NCBI RefSeq assembly: GCF_049675895.1
Contig: NZ_CP183834.1
Coordinates: 2,914,001-2,978,000 of the forward strand
Origin: Ampullimonas aquatilis
Lineage (GTDB): Bacteria; Pseudomonadota; Gammaproteobacteria; Burkholderiales; Burkholderiaceae_D
DNA length: 64,000 nt
Direction of reading: 5' to 3'
The translations under genes and the position numbers were made by a program. Shown one piece after another: positions 1 through 8,497 of the stretch. The notes below the pieces were generated by a model. The model made no database searches. It was not told where the DNA came from and saw nothing but the letters and a program-made list of their open reading frames with translations. Position 1 is the first letter of the stretch. Each line of letters begins with the position of its first letter.

Positions 1-13
1 CATGCAACCCGGA

Positions 14-1957
14 TTATTTTTTGTCCTTGACCTCGGTAAATTCGGCGTCAACAATGTCGTCGTCCTTGGCATGATCAGCGCCGCCAGCAGCTTGCTCGGC
101 ACTACCTGCAGCACCGGCAGCAGCTTGTTGAGCTTGCATGTCAGCATACATTTTTTCACCCAGGGTCTGCGACACTTTCATCAATGCTTCGGTCTTGGCT
201 TCAATCTCAACCTTGTCGGAAGACTTCAATACTTCCTCAGTCTCCTTGATGGCGGCTTCAATCTTGGCCTTTTCGTCACCACTGATTTTGTCACCATATT
301 CTTCCAGTGATTTTTTCACGGAGTGAACAGCAGTATCGGCCGCATTACGGGCAGATACCAATTCCAGCAATTTCTTGTCTTCCTCGGCATTGGCTTCGGC
401 ATCCTTGACCATTTTCTGGATCTCGTCTTCTGACAGACCCGAGTTGGCCTTGATGGTAATTTTGTTTTCCTTACCCGTGGCCTTGTCTTTGGCACCCACG
501 TGCAAAATACCGTTGGCATCGATGTCAAAAGTCACTTCAATCTGTGGCGTACCACGTGGTGAGGGCGGAATGCCTTCGAGGTTGAATTCACCCAGCGTCT
601 TGTTGCCCGCCGCCATTTCACGCTCACCCTGGAAGACTTTGATGGTCACGGCAGACTGGTTGTCATCAGCTGTAGAAAAGGTCTGGGCAAACTTGGTTGG
701 TATCGTGGTGTTTTTATGAATCATCTTGGTCATCACGCCACCCAGGGTTTCAATGCCCAATGACAATGGCGTTACGTCCAGCAGCAAGACGTCTTTCACA
801 TCACCTTTGAGCACGCCACCCTGAATTGCAGCACCCACTGCCACGGCTTCATCAGGGTTCACGTCTTTACGTGGCTCACGACCAAAGAATTCTTTCACTT
901 TCTCTTGTACTTTAGGCATCCGCGTCATACCACCGACCAGGATCACATCGGAAATTTCAGCAGCGCTGACACCAGCATCTTTCATGGCAATGCGGCAAGG
1001 TGCAATCGTGCGCTCGATCAATTCTTCAACCAGTGACTCCAACTTGGCACGGGTCATTTTCAGGTTCAAGTGTTTAGGACCAGAAGCATCAGCCGTAATG
1101 TAGGGCAGATTGATATCGGTTGAAGCCGAAGAAGACAATTCAATTTTTGCTTTTTCGGCCGCATCTTTCAGACGTTGCAATGCCAGTACATCTTTGGACA
1201 GGTCAACGCCCTGTTCCTTCTTGAATTCACCAATGATGTAGTCAATGATACGTTGGTCAAAGTCTTCACCACCAAGGAAAGTGTCACCGTTGGTGGAAAG
1301 CACTTCAAATTGCATTTCGCCATCGACATCAGCGATCTCAATGATGGAAATATCAAACGTACCACCGCCCAGGTCATACACAGCAATCTTGCTGTCACCC
1401 TTGGTTTGTTTGTCCATACCAAAGGCCAAAGCCGCCGCAGTTGGTTCGTTGATGATCCGTTTGACTTCCAGACCGGCAATCCGACCCGCATCTTTGGTCG
1501 CCTGACGTTGGCTGTCGTTGAAGTAAGCTGGTACCGTAATCACCGCCTCGGTGACTTCTTCACCCAGGTAGTCTTCAGCGGTTTTTTTCATTTTGCGCAA
1601 GACCTCGGCAGACACTTGCGGTGGTGCCAGTTTTTTGTCACGCACGCCTACCCAGGCATCACCGTTATCGGCCTTCATGATGGTGTAAGGCATCAGGTTG
1701 ATGTCTTTTTGGACTTCTTTTTCTTCAAAACGACGACCGATCAAACGCTTGACCGCATACAGTGTGTTTTTAGGATTGGTCACCGCCTGACGTTTGGCCG
1801 AAGCACCCACCAGAATTTCACCGTCTTCGGCGTACGCAATAATGGAGGGGGTGGTACGTGCACCTTCGGAGTTTTCAATGACCTTGGGTGTGTTGCCTTC
1901 CATGATGGCCACACAGGAGTTGGTTGTACCCAAGTCAATACCAATAATTTTTCCCAT
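14..1957 (-). CDS. dnaK: Molecular chaperone DnaK (Hsp70)
   Basis: This 647-residue protein is the ATP-dependent Hsp70 chaperone of the cytosol, working with DnaJ and GrpE to fold and refold proteins. The N-terminus carries the phosphate-1 motif GIDLGTTNSC, followed by the ATPase domain to about residue 385, the substrate-binding domain and a helical lid. The tail ends in an acidic segment finishing EFTEVKDKK. The ATG at 1957 was chosen over upstream in-frame starts because GAGGAA lies just before it and DnaK proteins begin MGKIIGIDLG. It is the last gene of grpE–trx–dnaK in this window; dnaJ would be expected just beyond the left edge. Confidence 0.98.
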   Translation of the reverse strand: MGKIIGIDLGTTNSCVAIMEGNTPKVIENSEGARTTPSIIAYAEDGEILVGASAKRQAVTNPKNTLYAVKRLIGRRFEEKEVQKDINLMPYTIMKADNGDAWVGVRDKKLAPPQVSAEVLRKMKKTAEDYLGEEVTEAVITVPAYFNDSQRQATKDAGRIAGLEVKRIINEPTAAALAFGMDKQTKGDSKIAVYDLGGGTFDISIIEIADVDGEMQFEVLSTNGDTFLGGEDFDQRIIDYIIGEFKKEQGVDLSKDVLALQRLKDAAEKAKIELSSSASTDINLPYITADASGPKHLNLKMTRAKLESLVEELIERTIAPCRIAMKDAGVSAAEISDVILVGGMTRMPKVQEKVKEFFGREPRKDVNPDEAVAVGAAIQGGVLKGDVKDVLLLDVTPLSLGIETLGGVMTKMIHKNTTIPTKFAQTFSTADDNQSAVTIKVFQGEREMAAGNKTLGEFNLEGIPPSPRGTPQIEVTFDIDANGILHVGAKDKATGKENKITIKANSGLSEDEIQKMVKDAEANAEEDKKLLELVSARNAADTAVHSVKKSLEEYGDKISGDEKAKIEAAIKETEEVLKSSDKVEIEAKTEALMKVSQTLGEKMYADMQAQQAAAGAAGSAEQAAGGADHAKDDDIVDAEFTEVKDKK

Positions 1958-2046
1958 GATTTCCTCTAGTTTCCTTAATGATGAGTGAGGTTGTCGCAGC
2001 TTGCGCAAACATCACTGAGAGCGTGTTCAAAAAACTTCTGTACCGC

Positions 2047-2077
2047 AGATTTGGCTTACCCCTGTTTTTTCAAGGGG
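2047..2077 (-). promoter_or_regulatory. Candidate sigma32 (heat-shock) promoter of dnaK
   Basis: On the minus strand a -35 element CCCCTTGAAA (2068–2077) is followed by a 13-bp spacer and a -10 element CCAAATCT (2047–2054). This resembles the sigma32 consensus CTTGAAA – CCCCATnT. It lies in the 320-bp gap between the thioredoxin-like gene and dnaK, so dnaK can have its own heat-shock start. The match is by eye. Confidence 0.6.
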
Positions 2078-2181
2078 CATTGATGACAAAATCTGCAAAT
2101 TATTTCAATTCGATGAAGCGGGGAATTAACAGTCAGTCTGCTGTCAACCTTACAAAAAGCTTTTTCCGATTCATTATCACC

Positions 2182-2258
2182 AAAAATATACTCCCAATAT
2201 GTATTTTTACAAGCCTATATTTAAAGCACTTAAGGGCTGATAAAATCAGCATACTCCA
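2182..2258 (+). repeat. Dispersed intergenic element, copy A
   Basis: The copy opens with a hairpin-forming AAAAATATA/TATGTATTTTT pair enclosing ACTCCCAA. It continues with the core TTTAAAGCACTTAAG, a second small hairpin (GCTGAT, AAA, ATCAGC at 2236–2250) and ends in ATACTCC. It lies 20 bp beyond the stop of the minus-strand thioredoxin-like gene. Eight related copies occur elsewhere in the window. Confidence 0.7.
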
Positions 2259-2277
2259 CAGAAAAGCCATTTATTGG

Positions 2278-2640
2278 CTATTTTGGAACTGTCGCAGCGA
2301 GCTGTAACTGCGCCACCACTTCGCAAAAATACGGCAAACCCTGCCAGCCAGTAACTCTTCCCAGCTTTTTACCCGCCCGAAAAAAATAAAAGGCGGGCAC
2401 GCCATGCAGACTAAAACGTCTGACCAATTCAGCATCGTCATACACATTGGCCTGCAACCAGCGCAGCTTTAAGGCCAGCAGCGCTTCGAGCTGCTGACTC
2501 GCCTGCTTTTTAAACTGCTCGCAATTGAAACAGTCGGTGCCCCACCAGTAAGCAACGGTCAATTCGTCACTATCGGCCAACACAGCATCCAGAGTTGTGG
2601 CGCTGACCGCCTGCATGCCGAGCTGAGTGAATAAATCCAT
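2278..2640 (-). CDS. Thioredoxin-like protein between grpE and dnaK
   Basis: This small protein of 120 residues has a thioredoxin-type active site, CFNC, after a tryptophan and glycine (WGTDCFNC, about residues 32–39), and the family's cis-proline region HGVPAFYFF. It is probably a cytosolic thiol-disulfide oxidoreductase or disulfide sensor; the substrate is unknown. The CFNC pair differs from the CGPC of housekeeping thioredoxin, so redox potential and partners may differ. It follows grpE by about 30 bp and is likely co-transcribed under the heat-shock promoter. The ATG at 2640 is preferred to the adjacent TTG. Confidence 0.85.
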   Translation of the reverse strand: MDLFTQLGMQAVSATTLDAVLADSDELTVAYWWGTDCFNCEQFKKQASQQLEALLALKLRWLQANVYDDAELVRRFSLHGVPAFYFFRAGKKLGRVTGWQGLPYFCEVVAQLQLAATVPK

Positions 2641-2669
2641 CAACAGGCTGGCTCAAATAAAGCGTGGAA

Positions 2670-3200
2670 TTATTTAGGCGCAGCAACCGTCACCAACGCT
2701 GGCCGCAAAACCCGGTCCGCAATCAGATAACCCTTTTGCAGCACCGTCACCACCGTATTGGCTTCTTGCTCGGCAGGTACCATCGAAATGGCCTGATGTT
2801 TGTGCGGATCAAACTTTTCACCAACTGGATTGATCTCCATGACCTTGCCTTTTTCAAAGGCGCTGACCAGCTGTTTGAGCGTCAACTCAACGCCTTCCTT
2901 GATTTTGATGACATCACCGGAATTATCAGCAGCCGCCGCTTCAAGACTGTCTTTGACGGGCACCAGCGCTTCGGCAAATTTTTCAATCGCAAACTTGTGC
3001 GCCTTGCCAATGTCTTCCTGAGCGCGACGGCGAATGTTTTCACCTTCAGCCACAGCACGCAAATAGGAGTCGTAGTTTTCTTGCGATTTAGCCAGTGCAA
3101 CGGCTAATTGTTCTTCCAGGCTTGGCTCGCTTGACACAGCAGCTGGTATTGCAGCCTCAGCAGCGATTTCGGATTCGGGAGTGATTTTTTCTTCAGACAT
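2670..3200 (-). CDS. grpE: Nucleotide exchange factor GrpE
   Basis: GrpE speeds release of ADP from DnaK and so resets the chaperone cycle. The 176-residue product has an acidic, alanine-rich N-terminus, a long helical dimerisation segment with the conserved AEGENIRRRAQED stretch, and a C-terminal head containing NPVGEKFDPHKHQA, the family signature. It is the first gene of grpE–trx–dnaK. A sigma32-type promoter lies 30–58 bp upstream of the ATG. The ribosome-binding site before the ATG is poor. Confidence 0.97.
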   Translation of the reverse strand: MSEEKITPESEIAAEAAIPAAVSSEPSLEEQLAVALAKSQENYDSYLRAVAEGENIRRRAQEDIGKAHKFAIEKFAEALVPVKDSLEAAAADNSGDVIKIKEGVELTLKQLVSAFEKGKVMEINPVGEKFDPHKHQAISMVPAEQEANTVVTVLQKGYLIADRVLRPALVTVAAPK

Positions 3201-3230
3201 AATTAAAAAGTAAGTGAGATAACCGAGAGC

Positions 3231-3258
3231 AGATGGGTATGATCAGTTTTTTTTCAAG
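3231..3258 (-). promoter_or_regulatory. Candidate sigma32 (heat-shock) promoter of grpE
   Basis: On the minus strand CTTGAAA (3252–3258) is followed by a 13-bp spacer and ACCCATCT (3231–3238). This is a good match to the sigma32 consensus and has the same spacer length as the candidate before dnaK. Confidence 0.7.
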
Positions 3259-3400
3259 AGCAGCCGGATTGTAAAGCCTTGTTGAAGTCGACAACTGCCA
3301 CTCATTGACAAAAAATACGCAAAACGAAATTAAGACAAATCGGCCAATCCCCAATCTGTCAGCAGATTGCATGCATAACACACCCCATCAAATGCCCATT

Positions 3401-3426
3401 AAAAAAGGAGCCGCAGCTCCTTTTTT
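3401..3426. terminator. Bidirectional intrinsic terminator after the desaturase
   Basis: An AAAAAAGGAGC arm, a CGCA loop and a GCTCCTTTTTT arm form a GC stem flanked by A and T runs. It lies 20 bp beyond the stop of the minus-strand desaturase and separates it from grpE. Confidence 0.85.
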
Positions 3427-3446
3427 AATCATCTTCCATCAAGCAA

Positions 3447-4652
3447 TTACACCAGTACCACCGGTGCTGCCGTCTGTTTACCTGCAAAATCCAGCCAGCA
3501 ACGCGCCTTGAAGTCATACAACTTGCAACGCTGTGCCGTTTCAAAATACCACTTCCAGGAAAAACGCTGCACCACAATCCGGTCAGGCAAGGCGTGTTCC
3601 AACAATTGCTGCGCCTGTTTGAGGTGATACAAGGGAATGCTCATATCCACATGATGCGCCGTATGCTCCATGATGTGATGCAGCAAGGCACCGACACCCT
3701 TGCTGAAGGTCAGATGCACGGTGGTGGAGACAAACGGCTGCGCTTTGGCCCAGATATTTTTGTCATCGTACCAAGCCACGCTAGTATGCGTATGGTGCAC
3801 GTAAACCACAAAACCGATCATGCCATTCCAGAAAATGAAGGGTAGTAAAAAGCCGGTCGACCATAGCAACCAGGCCGACTGATCCGTCGCCTGCGCAGCC
3901 CACACCAAAGCAGCCGACCACAGCGCGGCCACTGCCGTCACCAGCAAACCGTCCCACATGAAGGCAGAGCGGCGGGTTGGCATTCTTTCTTTACTGGGGA
4001 AGTACATTTTCAGCCACCAGATTTCCACCAGATAATAGAGCCAAGGTGCCCAGCCACTGCGGTAGATCCGCTCCAGCGTCCGGCGCCAGGCGGGCAGCGC
4101 GGCAAACTCCTCCACCGAGCGCGGTTCCCAGACAAAATCCACGCCCTTTAAATTGGTATAGCCATGATGCACCACGTTATGGCCAACATCCCACAGGCTA
4201 TAAGGTGTGAGCGAAGGCAAGAAAGCAATGCGCCCCAGCCACTGATTGAGTTTGCGGTTGGGCGTAAAACTCATATGGCAGGCATCGTGCCCCAAAATAA
4301 ACAAACGGCCAATCATGAAGCCTGCCGCGGCACCGAGCAATAACTTCAACCACCATGCGCTAGTCAACACTACACCCACAATCAGGCTGGCAAAAATCAG
4401 CCAATCCACACTGAGCAAAATAATGGAGTGCGCCACCGTGCCACGCGACAACGGCGCCAGCCATGAACGAATAACTTTGCGATGCGGCAGCGGTAAACCG
4501 GGCGCCAGGGGTTCAGGCACCGGCAAAACAATCGCCGAAGCTGAATAATGAGTGGCATTGACAGCCTCATTGACGGCCGTATTGACAGCATTTGTGCCAG
4601 CGTTGGATGGATGGGAAGCGGGAGTTGAAACAGCAGAATGTTTAGTTTTCAT
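3447..4652 (-). CDS. Membrane fatty acid desaturase
   Basis: This is a membrane-bound di-iron acyl-lipid or acyl-CoA desaturase of about 401 residues that introduces a double bond into fatty acyl chains. The three histidine clusters of the family are visible: HDACH near residue 122, HNVVHH near 158 and HTAHH near 330. Hydrophobic segments between them form membrane hairpins. The N-terminal 50 residues are Ala/Thr/Asn-rich and probably disordered. The first in-frame start is a TTG (4667); the ATG at 4652 is preferred. Regiospecificity cannot be read from sequence. It stands alone, with long flanking gaps and its own terminator. Confidence 0.9.
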   Translation of the reverse strand: MKTKHSAVSTPASHPSNAGTNAVNTAVNEAVNATHYSASAIVLPVPEPLAPGLPLPHRKVIRSWLAPLSRGTVAHSIILLSVDWLIFASLIVGVVLTSAWWLKLLLGAAAGFMIGRLFILGHDACHMSFTPNRKLNQWLGRIAFLPSLTPYSLWDVGHNVVHHGYTNLKGVDFVWEPRSVEEFAALPAWRRTLERIYRSGWAPWLYYLVEIWWLKMYFPSKERMPTRRSAFMWDGLLVTAVAALWSAALVWAAQATDQSAWLLWSTGFLLPFIFWNGMIGFVVYVHHTHTSVAWYDDKNIWAKAQPFVSTTVHLTFSKGVGALLHHIMEHTAHHVDMSIPLYHLKQAQQLLEHALPDRIVVQRFSWKWYFETAQRCKLYDFKARCWLDFAGKQTAAPVVLV

Positions 4653-4864
4653 GCAGTCTATTTTCAATAGTCAACAAACTTGGCAAGGCACGTCGTAGCG
4701 TGCCCGATTATAGGTGAGAGCAAGAATTACGGTATAGCGCTTCTCATGCTAAGGGTTTTTACGGGGTGCCATTTGACCTCGCTCAAGCCCAAATTGAAAA
4801 CAGTCTAGCTGAAAAGTAAAAAACTGGGTACTTCCACTCAATAGCCTAGACAGGCTTTCAATTT

Positions 4865-4914
4865 AAGTACGCTTGGCATTGATTGCCAATTTGGCAGCAA
4901 AATCAAGCGTACTT
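4865..4914. repeat. Perfect 11-bp inverted repeat with 28-bp loop
   Basis: AAGTACGCTTG (4865–4875) and CAAGCGTACTT (4904–4914) are exact reverse complements. The loop itself contains a TTGGCA/TGCCAA pair. There is no T run, so it is not a simple terminator. It lies about 210–260 bp upstream of the desaturase start. Confidence 0.6.
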
Positions 4915-4922
4915 GATCAATA

Positions 4923-4995
4923 GATACTCATTAGTAGTAAAAAAACAGACCCTTATTTAACGCACTCAAGACGACATATTTTGCATATACCCCCT
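4923..4995 (+). repeat. Dispersed intergenic element, copy G
   Basis: Starts GATACTC, continues with an AT-rich stretch ending CAGACC, the core CTTATTTAACGCACTCAAG, and a tail ATATACCCCC. It aligns best with copies B, C and F. It lies 137 bp from the argH stop. Confidence 0.6.
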
Positions 4996-5131
4996 ATTTT
5001 TGAGCTAAGTGGAGTCATTCTTAAAGCACATTGCAGGCTTAAACTCCTGCACTAGAAACACTATTTTGGCTACCTGATCCGTTTCAGTTATCCGTTTGAT
5101 GTCAATAGGTTTTGTTGTCGTGCAGACAGAC

Positions 5132-6541
5132 TTACTCCTGCGGGCGGGGTGCCAGTTCACGCAAAATCCGCTCGGCCTGTTTTTGCACCTGCTCGGGTGC
5201 AGTACCGCCCAGATGATTGCGGGCATTGAGCGAACCTTCCAAGGTCAGCACGACAAACACATCTTCCTCAATCAAGGGAGAAAATGCCTGCAAATCGGCC
5301 AGCGGCAAATCACTCAAGTCACAGCCTTTGGTTTCGCAGGCGCGCACGGCATGCGCCACGGCTTCGTGGGCATCACGGAAAGGCAAACCTTTTTTGACCA
5401 GATAATCAGCCAAATCTGTCGCCGTCGCAAAACCCTGCAAAGCGGCGGCGCGCATGGCTTCTGGCTTGACGGTAATACCACCGGCCATGTCGGCAAAAAT
5501 GCGCAGCGTGTCGATCACGGTATCCACTGTGTCAAACAGCGGTTCCTTGTCTTCCTGATTATCTTTGTTGTAGGCCAGCGGCTGACCTTTCATGAGCGTG
5601 AGCAAACCCATCAGATGTCCATTGACGCGACCGGTCTTGCCGCGCGCGAGCTCTGGGACGTCGGGATTTTTCTTTTGCGGCATGATGGAGCTGCCGGTGC
5701 AGAAACGATCCGCAATATCAATGAAGCCAACCCGCGGACTCATCCACAGGATCAGCTCTTCGGACAAGCGGGAAATATGGGTCATGATGAGCGCGGCAGC
5801 GGCACAAAACTCGATGGCAAAATCGCGGTCACTCACGGCATCCAGAGAATTCTGGCAGACACCATCAAACCCCAGGCTGCGCGCCACGCGTTCACGATCA
5901 ATCGGAAAACTGGTGCCCGCCAAAGCGGCTGCGCCTAGCGGCAACCGGTTGATGCGCCCCAGGCAATCATGCATACGCTCGCCATCGCGGCCAAACATTT
6001 CCACATAGGCCAGCAGATGATGGCCAAAAGTGACTGGCTGGGCAACCTGCAAATGGGTAAAGCCGGGCATCACCGTGGCCGCGTTGGCCAAGGCCAGTTT
6101 GGCAAGCGCACGACGCAAGTCTTCGAGCTGTTCCATGATATCGACCACGGCGCTGCGCAAATACAGGCGAATATCGGTGGCAACCTGATCATTGCGGGAG
6201 CGGCCAGTGTGCAGACGCTTGCCTGCGTCGCCAGCCAATTCCGTCAGGCGGCGCTCAATATTGAGGTGAACATCTTCCAGATCGAGCTGCCAGACAAATT
6301 CGCCGCGTTCAATTTCACCGCGAATCTGCGCCATGCCTTTGCGGATGGCAAAGTGGTCAGACTGGCTGATAATGCCCGTTGCTGCCAACATTTCGGCATG
6401 AGCGAGTGATCCTTGGATGTCAAACATGGCAAGGCGCTTGTCAAAGAACACCGAAGCCGTGTACCGTTTGACGAGATCGGAAACTGGTTCCGAAAACCTG
6501 GCCGACCAGGCTTCGGCTTTTTTATCGAGTTGGTTGGACAT
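5132..6541 (-). CDS. argH: Argininosuccinate lyase
   Basis: The enzyme splits argininosuccinate into arginine and fumarate, the last step of arginine synthesis. The 469-residue product has the fumarase/lyase-superfamily signature GSSIMPQKKNPD and the N-terminal HTGRSRNDQV motif. The ATG at 6541 matches the family start. It is divergent from the AlgZ-like kinase gene, with only 15 bp between the two start codons. It is unlinked to argG, which lies 21 kb away. Confidence 0.97.
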   Translation of the reverse strand: MSNQLDKKAEAWSARFSEPVSDLVKRYTASVFFDKRLAMFDIQGSLAHAEMLAATGIISQSDHFAIRKGMAQIRGEIERGEFVWQLDLEDVHLNIERRLTELAGDAGKRLHTGRSRNDQVATDIRLYLRSAVVDIMEQLEDLRRALAKLALANAATVMPGFTHLQVAQPVTFGHHLLAYVEMFGRDGERMHDCLGRINRLPLGAAALAGTSFPIDRERVARSLGFDGVCQNSLDAVSDRDFAIEFCAAAALIMTHISRLSEELILWMSPRVGFIDIADRFCTGSSIMPQKKNPDVPELARGKTGRVNGHLMGLLTLMKGQPLAYNKDNQEDKEPLFDTVDTVIDTLRIFADMAGGITVKPEAMRAAALQGFATATDLADYLVKKGLPFRDAHEAVAHAVRACETKGCDLSDLPLADLQAFSPLIEEDVFVVLTLEGSLNARNHLGGTAPEQVQKQAERILRELAPRPQE

Positions 6542-6556
6542 AATTTCAATTCTTAT

Positions 6557-7621
6557 ATGAAGCCCCAAATTATAAAGGACGCGCCTATTCCTGCAGCGCT
6601 TTTAAACTGGCCCGACTGCTGCAATGCCGGCGTGGTGTTGCGCGTGCTGCTGGTGGTCAATGCCTGCGTGCTGATTCCGGCACTGCTGGATTTGCAGGAT
6701 CCGACGCCCTGGGCCGAGCGCATGGCGCAGTCGGCCATGCTGACGGAACCTGCCACACTCATCACCCTGTTGCTGTTATGCGGGCTGCGTCATCTCATTA
6801 TTAAAGTGAACCTTGCCCTGCCTACCAGCCAACTTGCCCAACCCCTGCAATGGGCTCTCGCAATGGCCGTGGCTTTTTTAGTGACGTGGGGAATCGATGC
6901 CATTGCACTCGGCTGGTGGCGCAATCTGCTCGGGCTCAGTCAACATCCGCTGCACGCCGTTTATGCAGGCTTGGCGGCAACGTTATTGACCTTCATTTTT
7001 TTGCATTACTTTGAACTGCGCAGCAAAGCCTTTTCACCTGCCTTGAACGAAGCACGCCTGACAGCACTCACGGCACGCATTCGACCCCACTTTTTTTTCA
7101 ATAGTTTAAACACGGTACTCGCACTGATTCGCAGTGAACCCAGAAAAGCAGAAAATACCCTGGAAGATTTGGCCGAACTATTGCGCACACTGATGCGTGA
7201 TGCCCGCCAGCAAGTGCCCTTGCAGGAAGAGCTGACCTTGTGCGAACGCTATTTGAATATTGAACGAACCCGACTGGGCGAACGACTCAGCATCAAGTGG
7301 GATATTGCCGCGGGTCTGGGACCAATACTGGTCCCTTCCTTGCTCTTGCAACCTTTGCTGGAAAACGCGGTACATCATGGTGTGGAGGTGGTTGCTCAGG
7401 GCGGCTGGATTCATGTTTCAATCGCACGCATCAATGAGCAGTTGCAGATCATCATTGAAAATTCTCGCGTCCCCGGCGTCAAAAGCCAGCCCGGCAATGG
7501 ACTGGCCATGGACAATATTCGTGAAAGGCTGGCCTTGCAATATGATTTCACGGCCCAGTTGCTAGTGGATGACCAGCCTGACCACTTTACCGTTACTGTT
7601 AACCTGCCTTTGCAATCATGA
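6557..7621 (+). CDS. LytS/AlgZ-family sensor histidine kinase
   Basis: This membrane histidine kinase has 354 residues. About four hydrophobic helices fill residues 20–150, followed by a His_kinase domain with the phospho-acceptor box RIRPHFFFNSLN and an ATPase part with LLENAVHHG and GNGLAMDNIRERL. It lacks a large extracytoplasmic sensor. It overlaps the LytTR regulator gene by 4 bp (ATGA), so the two are translationally coupled. AlgZ/AlgR relatives control exopolysaccharide and type IV pili in other bacteria; the targets here are unknown. The start is 15 bp from argH's, and no Shine-Dalgarno sequence precedes it. Confidence 0.9.
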   Translation: MKPQIIKDAPIPAALLNWPDCCNAGVVLRVLLVVNACVLIPALLDLQDPTPWAERMAQSAMLTEPATLITLLLLCGLRHLIIKVNLALPTSQLAQPLQWALAMAVAFLVTWGIDAIALGWWRNLLGLSQHPLHAVYAGLAATLLTFIFLHYFELRSKAFSPALNEARLTALTARIRPHFFFNSLNTVLALIRSEPRKAENTLEDLAELLRTLMRDARQQVPLQEELTLCERYLNIERTRLGERLSIKWDIAAGLGPILVPSLLLQPLLENAVHHGVEVVAQGGWIHVSIARINEQLQIIIENSRVPGVKSQPGNGLAMDNIRERLALQYDFTAQLLVDDQPDHFTVTVNLPLQS

Positions 7622-8463
7622 GTCACACCCCGCTGTTCACATTAAACATTCTCATCGTTGACGATGAAGCGCCAGCACGGCTGCGTATGAAGACGCTCTT
7701 GGCTGATGTGGCTGATGAATGCAGCGACTTACCCCTTCAGATCGGTGGTGAAGCCAATAATGTAAATGCGGCACTAGCCAGCCTGACCAGCTTATCTATC
7801 AATGTGGTACTGCTCGACATTAATATGCCCGAGCAGACTGGTCTGGCTTTGGCGGCCGAACTGAAACAACGCTACCCGAATAGTCAGGCGCGTCCTGCCA
7901 TTATCTTTACCACCGCCTATGATGAATATGCACTGGATGCTTTTGCACTCCATGCCATCGACTATCTGGTGAAACCGGTACGCGCCGCTCGGCTTAAAGA
8001 AGCATTGCTGAAAGCACGCACTTTTTTGCTTGGACAAACCCCCTTCATTGCACCAGGCAACCAGCTTGAGCCGAGTGAATCCAAGTCCAATAGCGCAAGC
8101 TATCAACCCGACTGGCGTACGCACTTTGTGGTGCATGATCAGGGCGCCATCAAACGGATTGATGTCAATGAGGTGTGTTATTTAAAGGCCGAACAAAAGT
8201 ATGTGGTGCTGCGTACTGCCGACCGCGAATACTTGCTGGAAGCCTCACTCGCAACACTCGAAAACGAGTTGACTGGACGTTATATCCGCATTCACCGCAA
8301 TGCCTTGGTCAACCTGTACTTTTTGAGCGGCATTGAAAAGATACTGATGAATAACGGCGAAGATGCCGACTTTACCTGGGTCACAAAAATTCGTGGCGTG
8401 GATGATCGACTCCCTATTTCACGGCGCCAGCTGCCGCTGGTACGAGAAGCCTTAGAGCGCTGA
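7618..8463 (+). CDS. LytTR-family response regulator (AlgR-like)
   Basis: This 281-residue regulator has a receiver domain (residues 10–135) with the acidic pair in LIVDDE, the phospho-acceptor Asp in LLDINMP and the conserved Lys in DYLVKPV. A LytTR DNA-binding domain follows (about 170–280). It is the partner of the upstream AlgZ-like kinase by a 4-bp overlap. LytTR regulators bind direct repeats near promoters; targets cannot be read here. Confidence 0.93.
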   Translation: MSHTPLFTLNILIVDDEAPARLRMKTLLADVADECSDLPLQIGGEANNVNAALASLTSLSINVVLLDINMPEQTGLALAAELKQRYPNSQARPAIIFTTAYDEYALDAFALHAIDYLVKPVRAARLKEALLKARTFLLGQTPFIAPGNQLEPSESKSNSASYQPDWRTHFVVHDQGAIKRIDVNEVCYLKAEQKYVVLRTADREYLLEASLATLENELTGRYIRIHRNALVNLYFLSGIEKILMNNGEDADFTWVTKIRGVDDRLPISRRQLPLVREALER

Positions 8464-8497
8464 ACCAACCATACCGAGAGCCTGGTGCCATAGTCCT

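Larger units (their letters stand above)
4653..5131. other. Gene-free stretch between desaturase and argH
   Basis: No convincing gene is seen in these 479 bases. They hold an 11-bp perfect inverted repeat (4865–4914) and a copy of the dispersed element (4923–4995). The desaturase promoter must lie here, but no clear -10/-35 pair was identified. Confidence 0.6.

Noticed and set aside
1175..1969. 264-codon plus-strand open frame antisense to dnaK
   Set aside because: It lies wholly opposite the certain dnaK gene, has no recognisable domain and follows the codon bias of the true gene.
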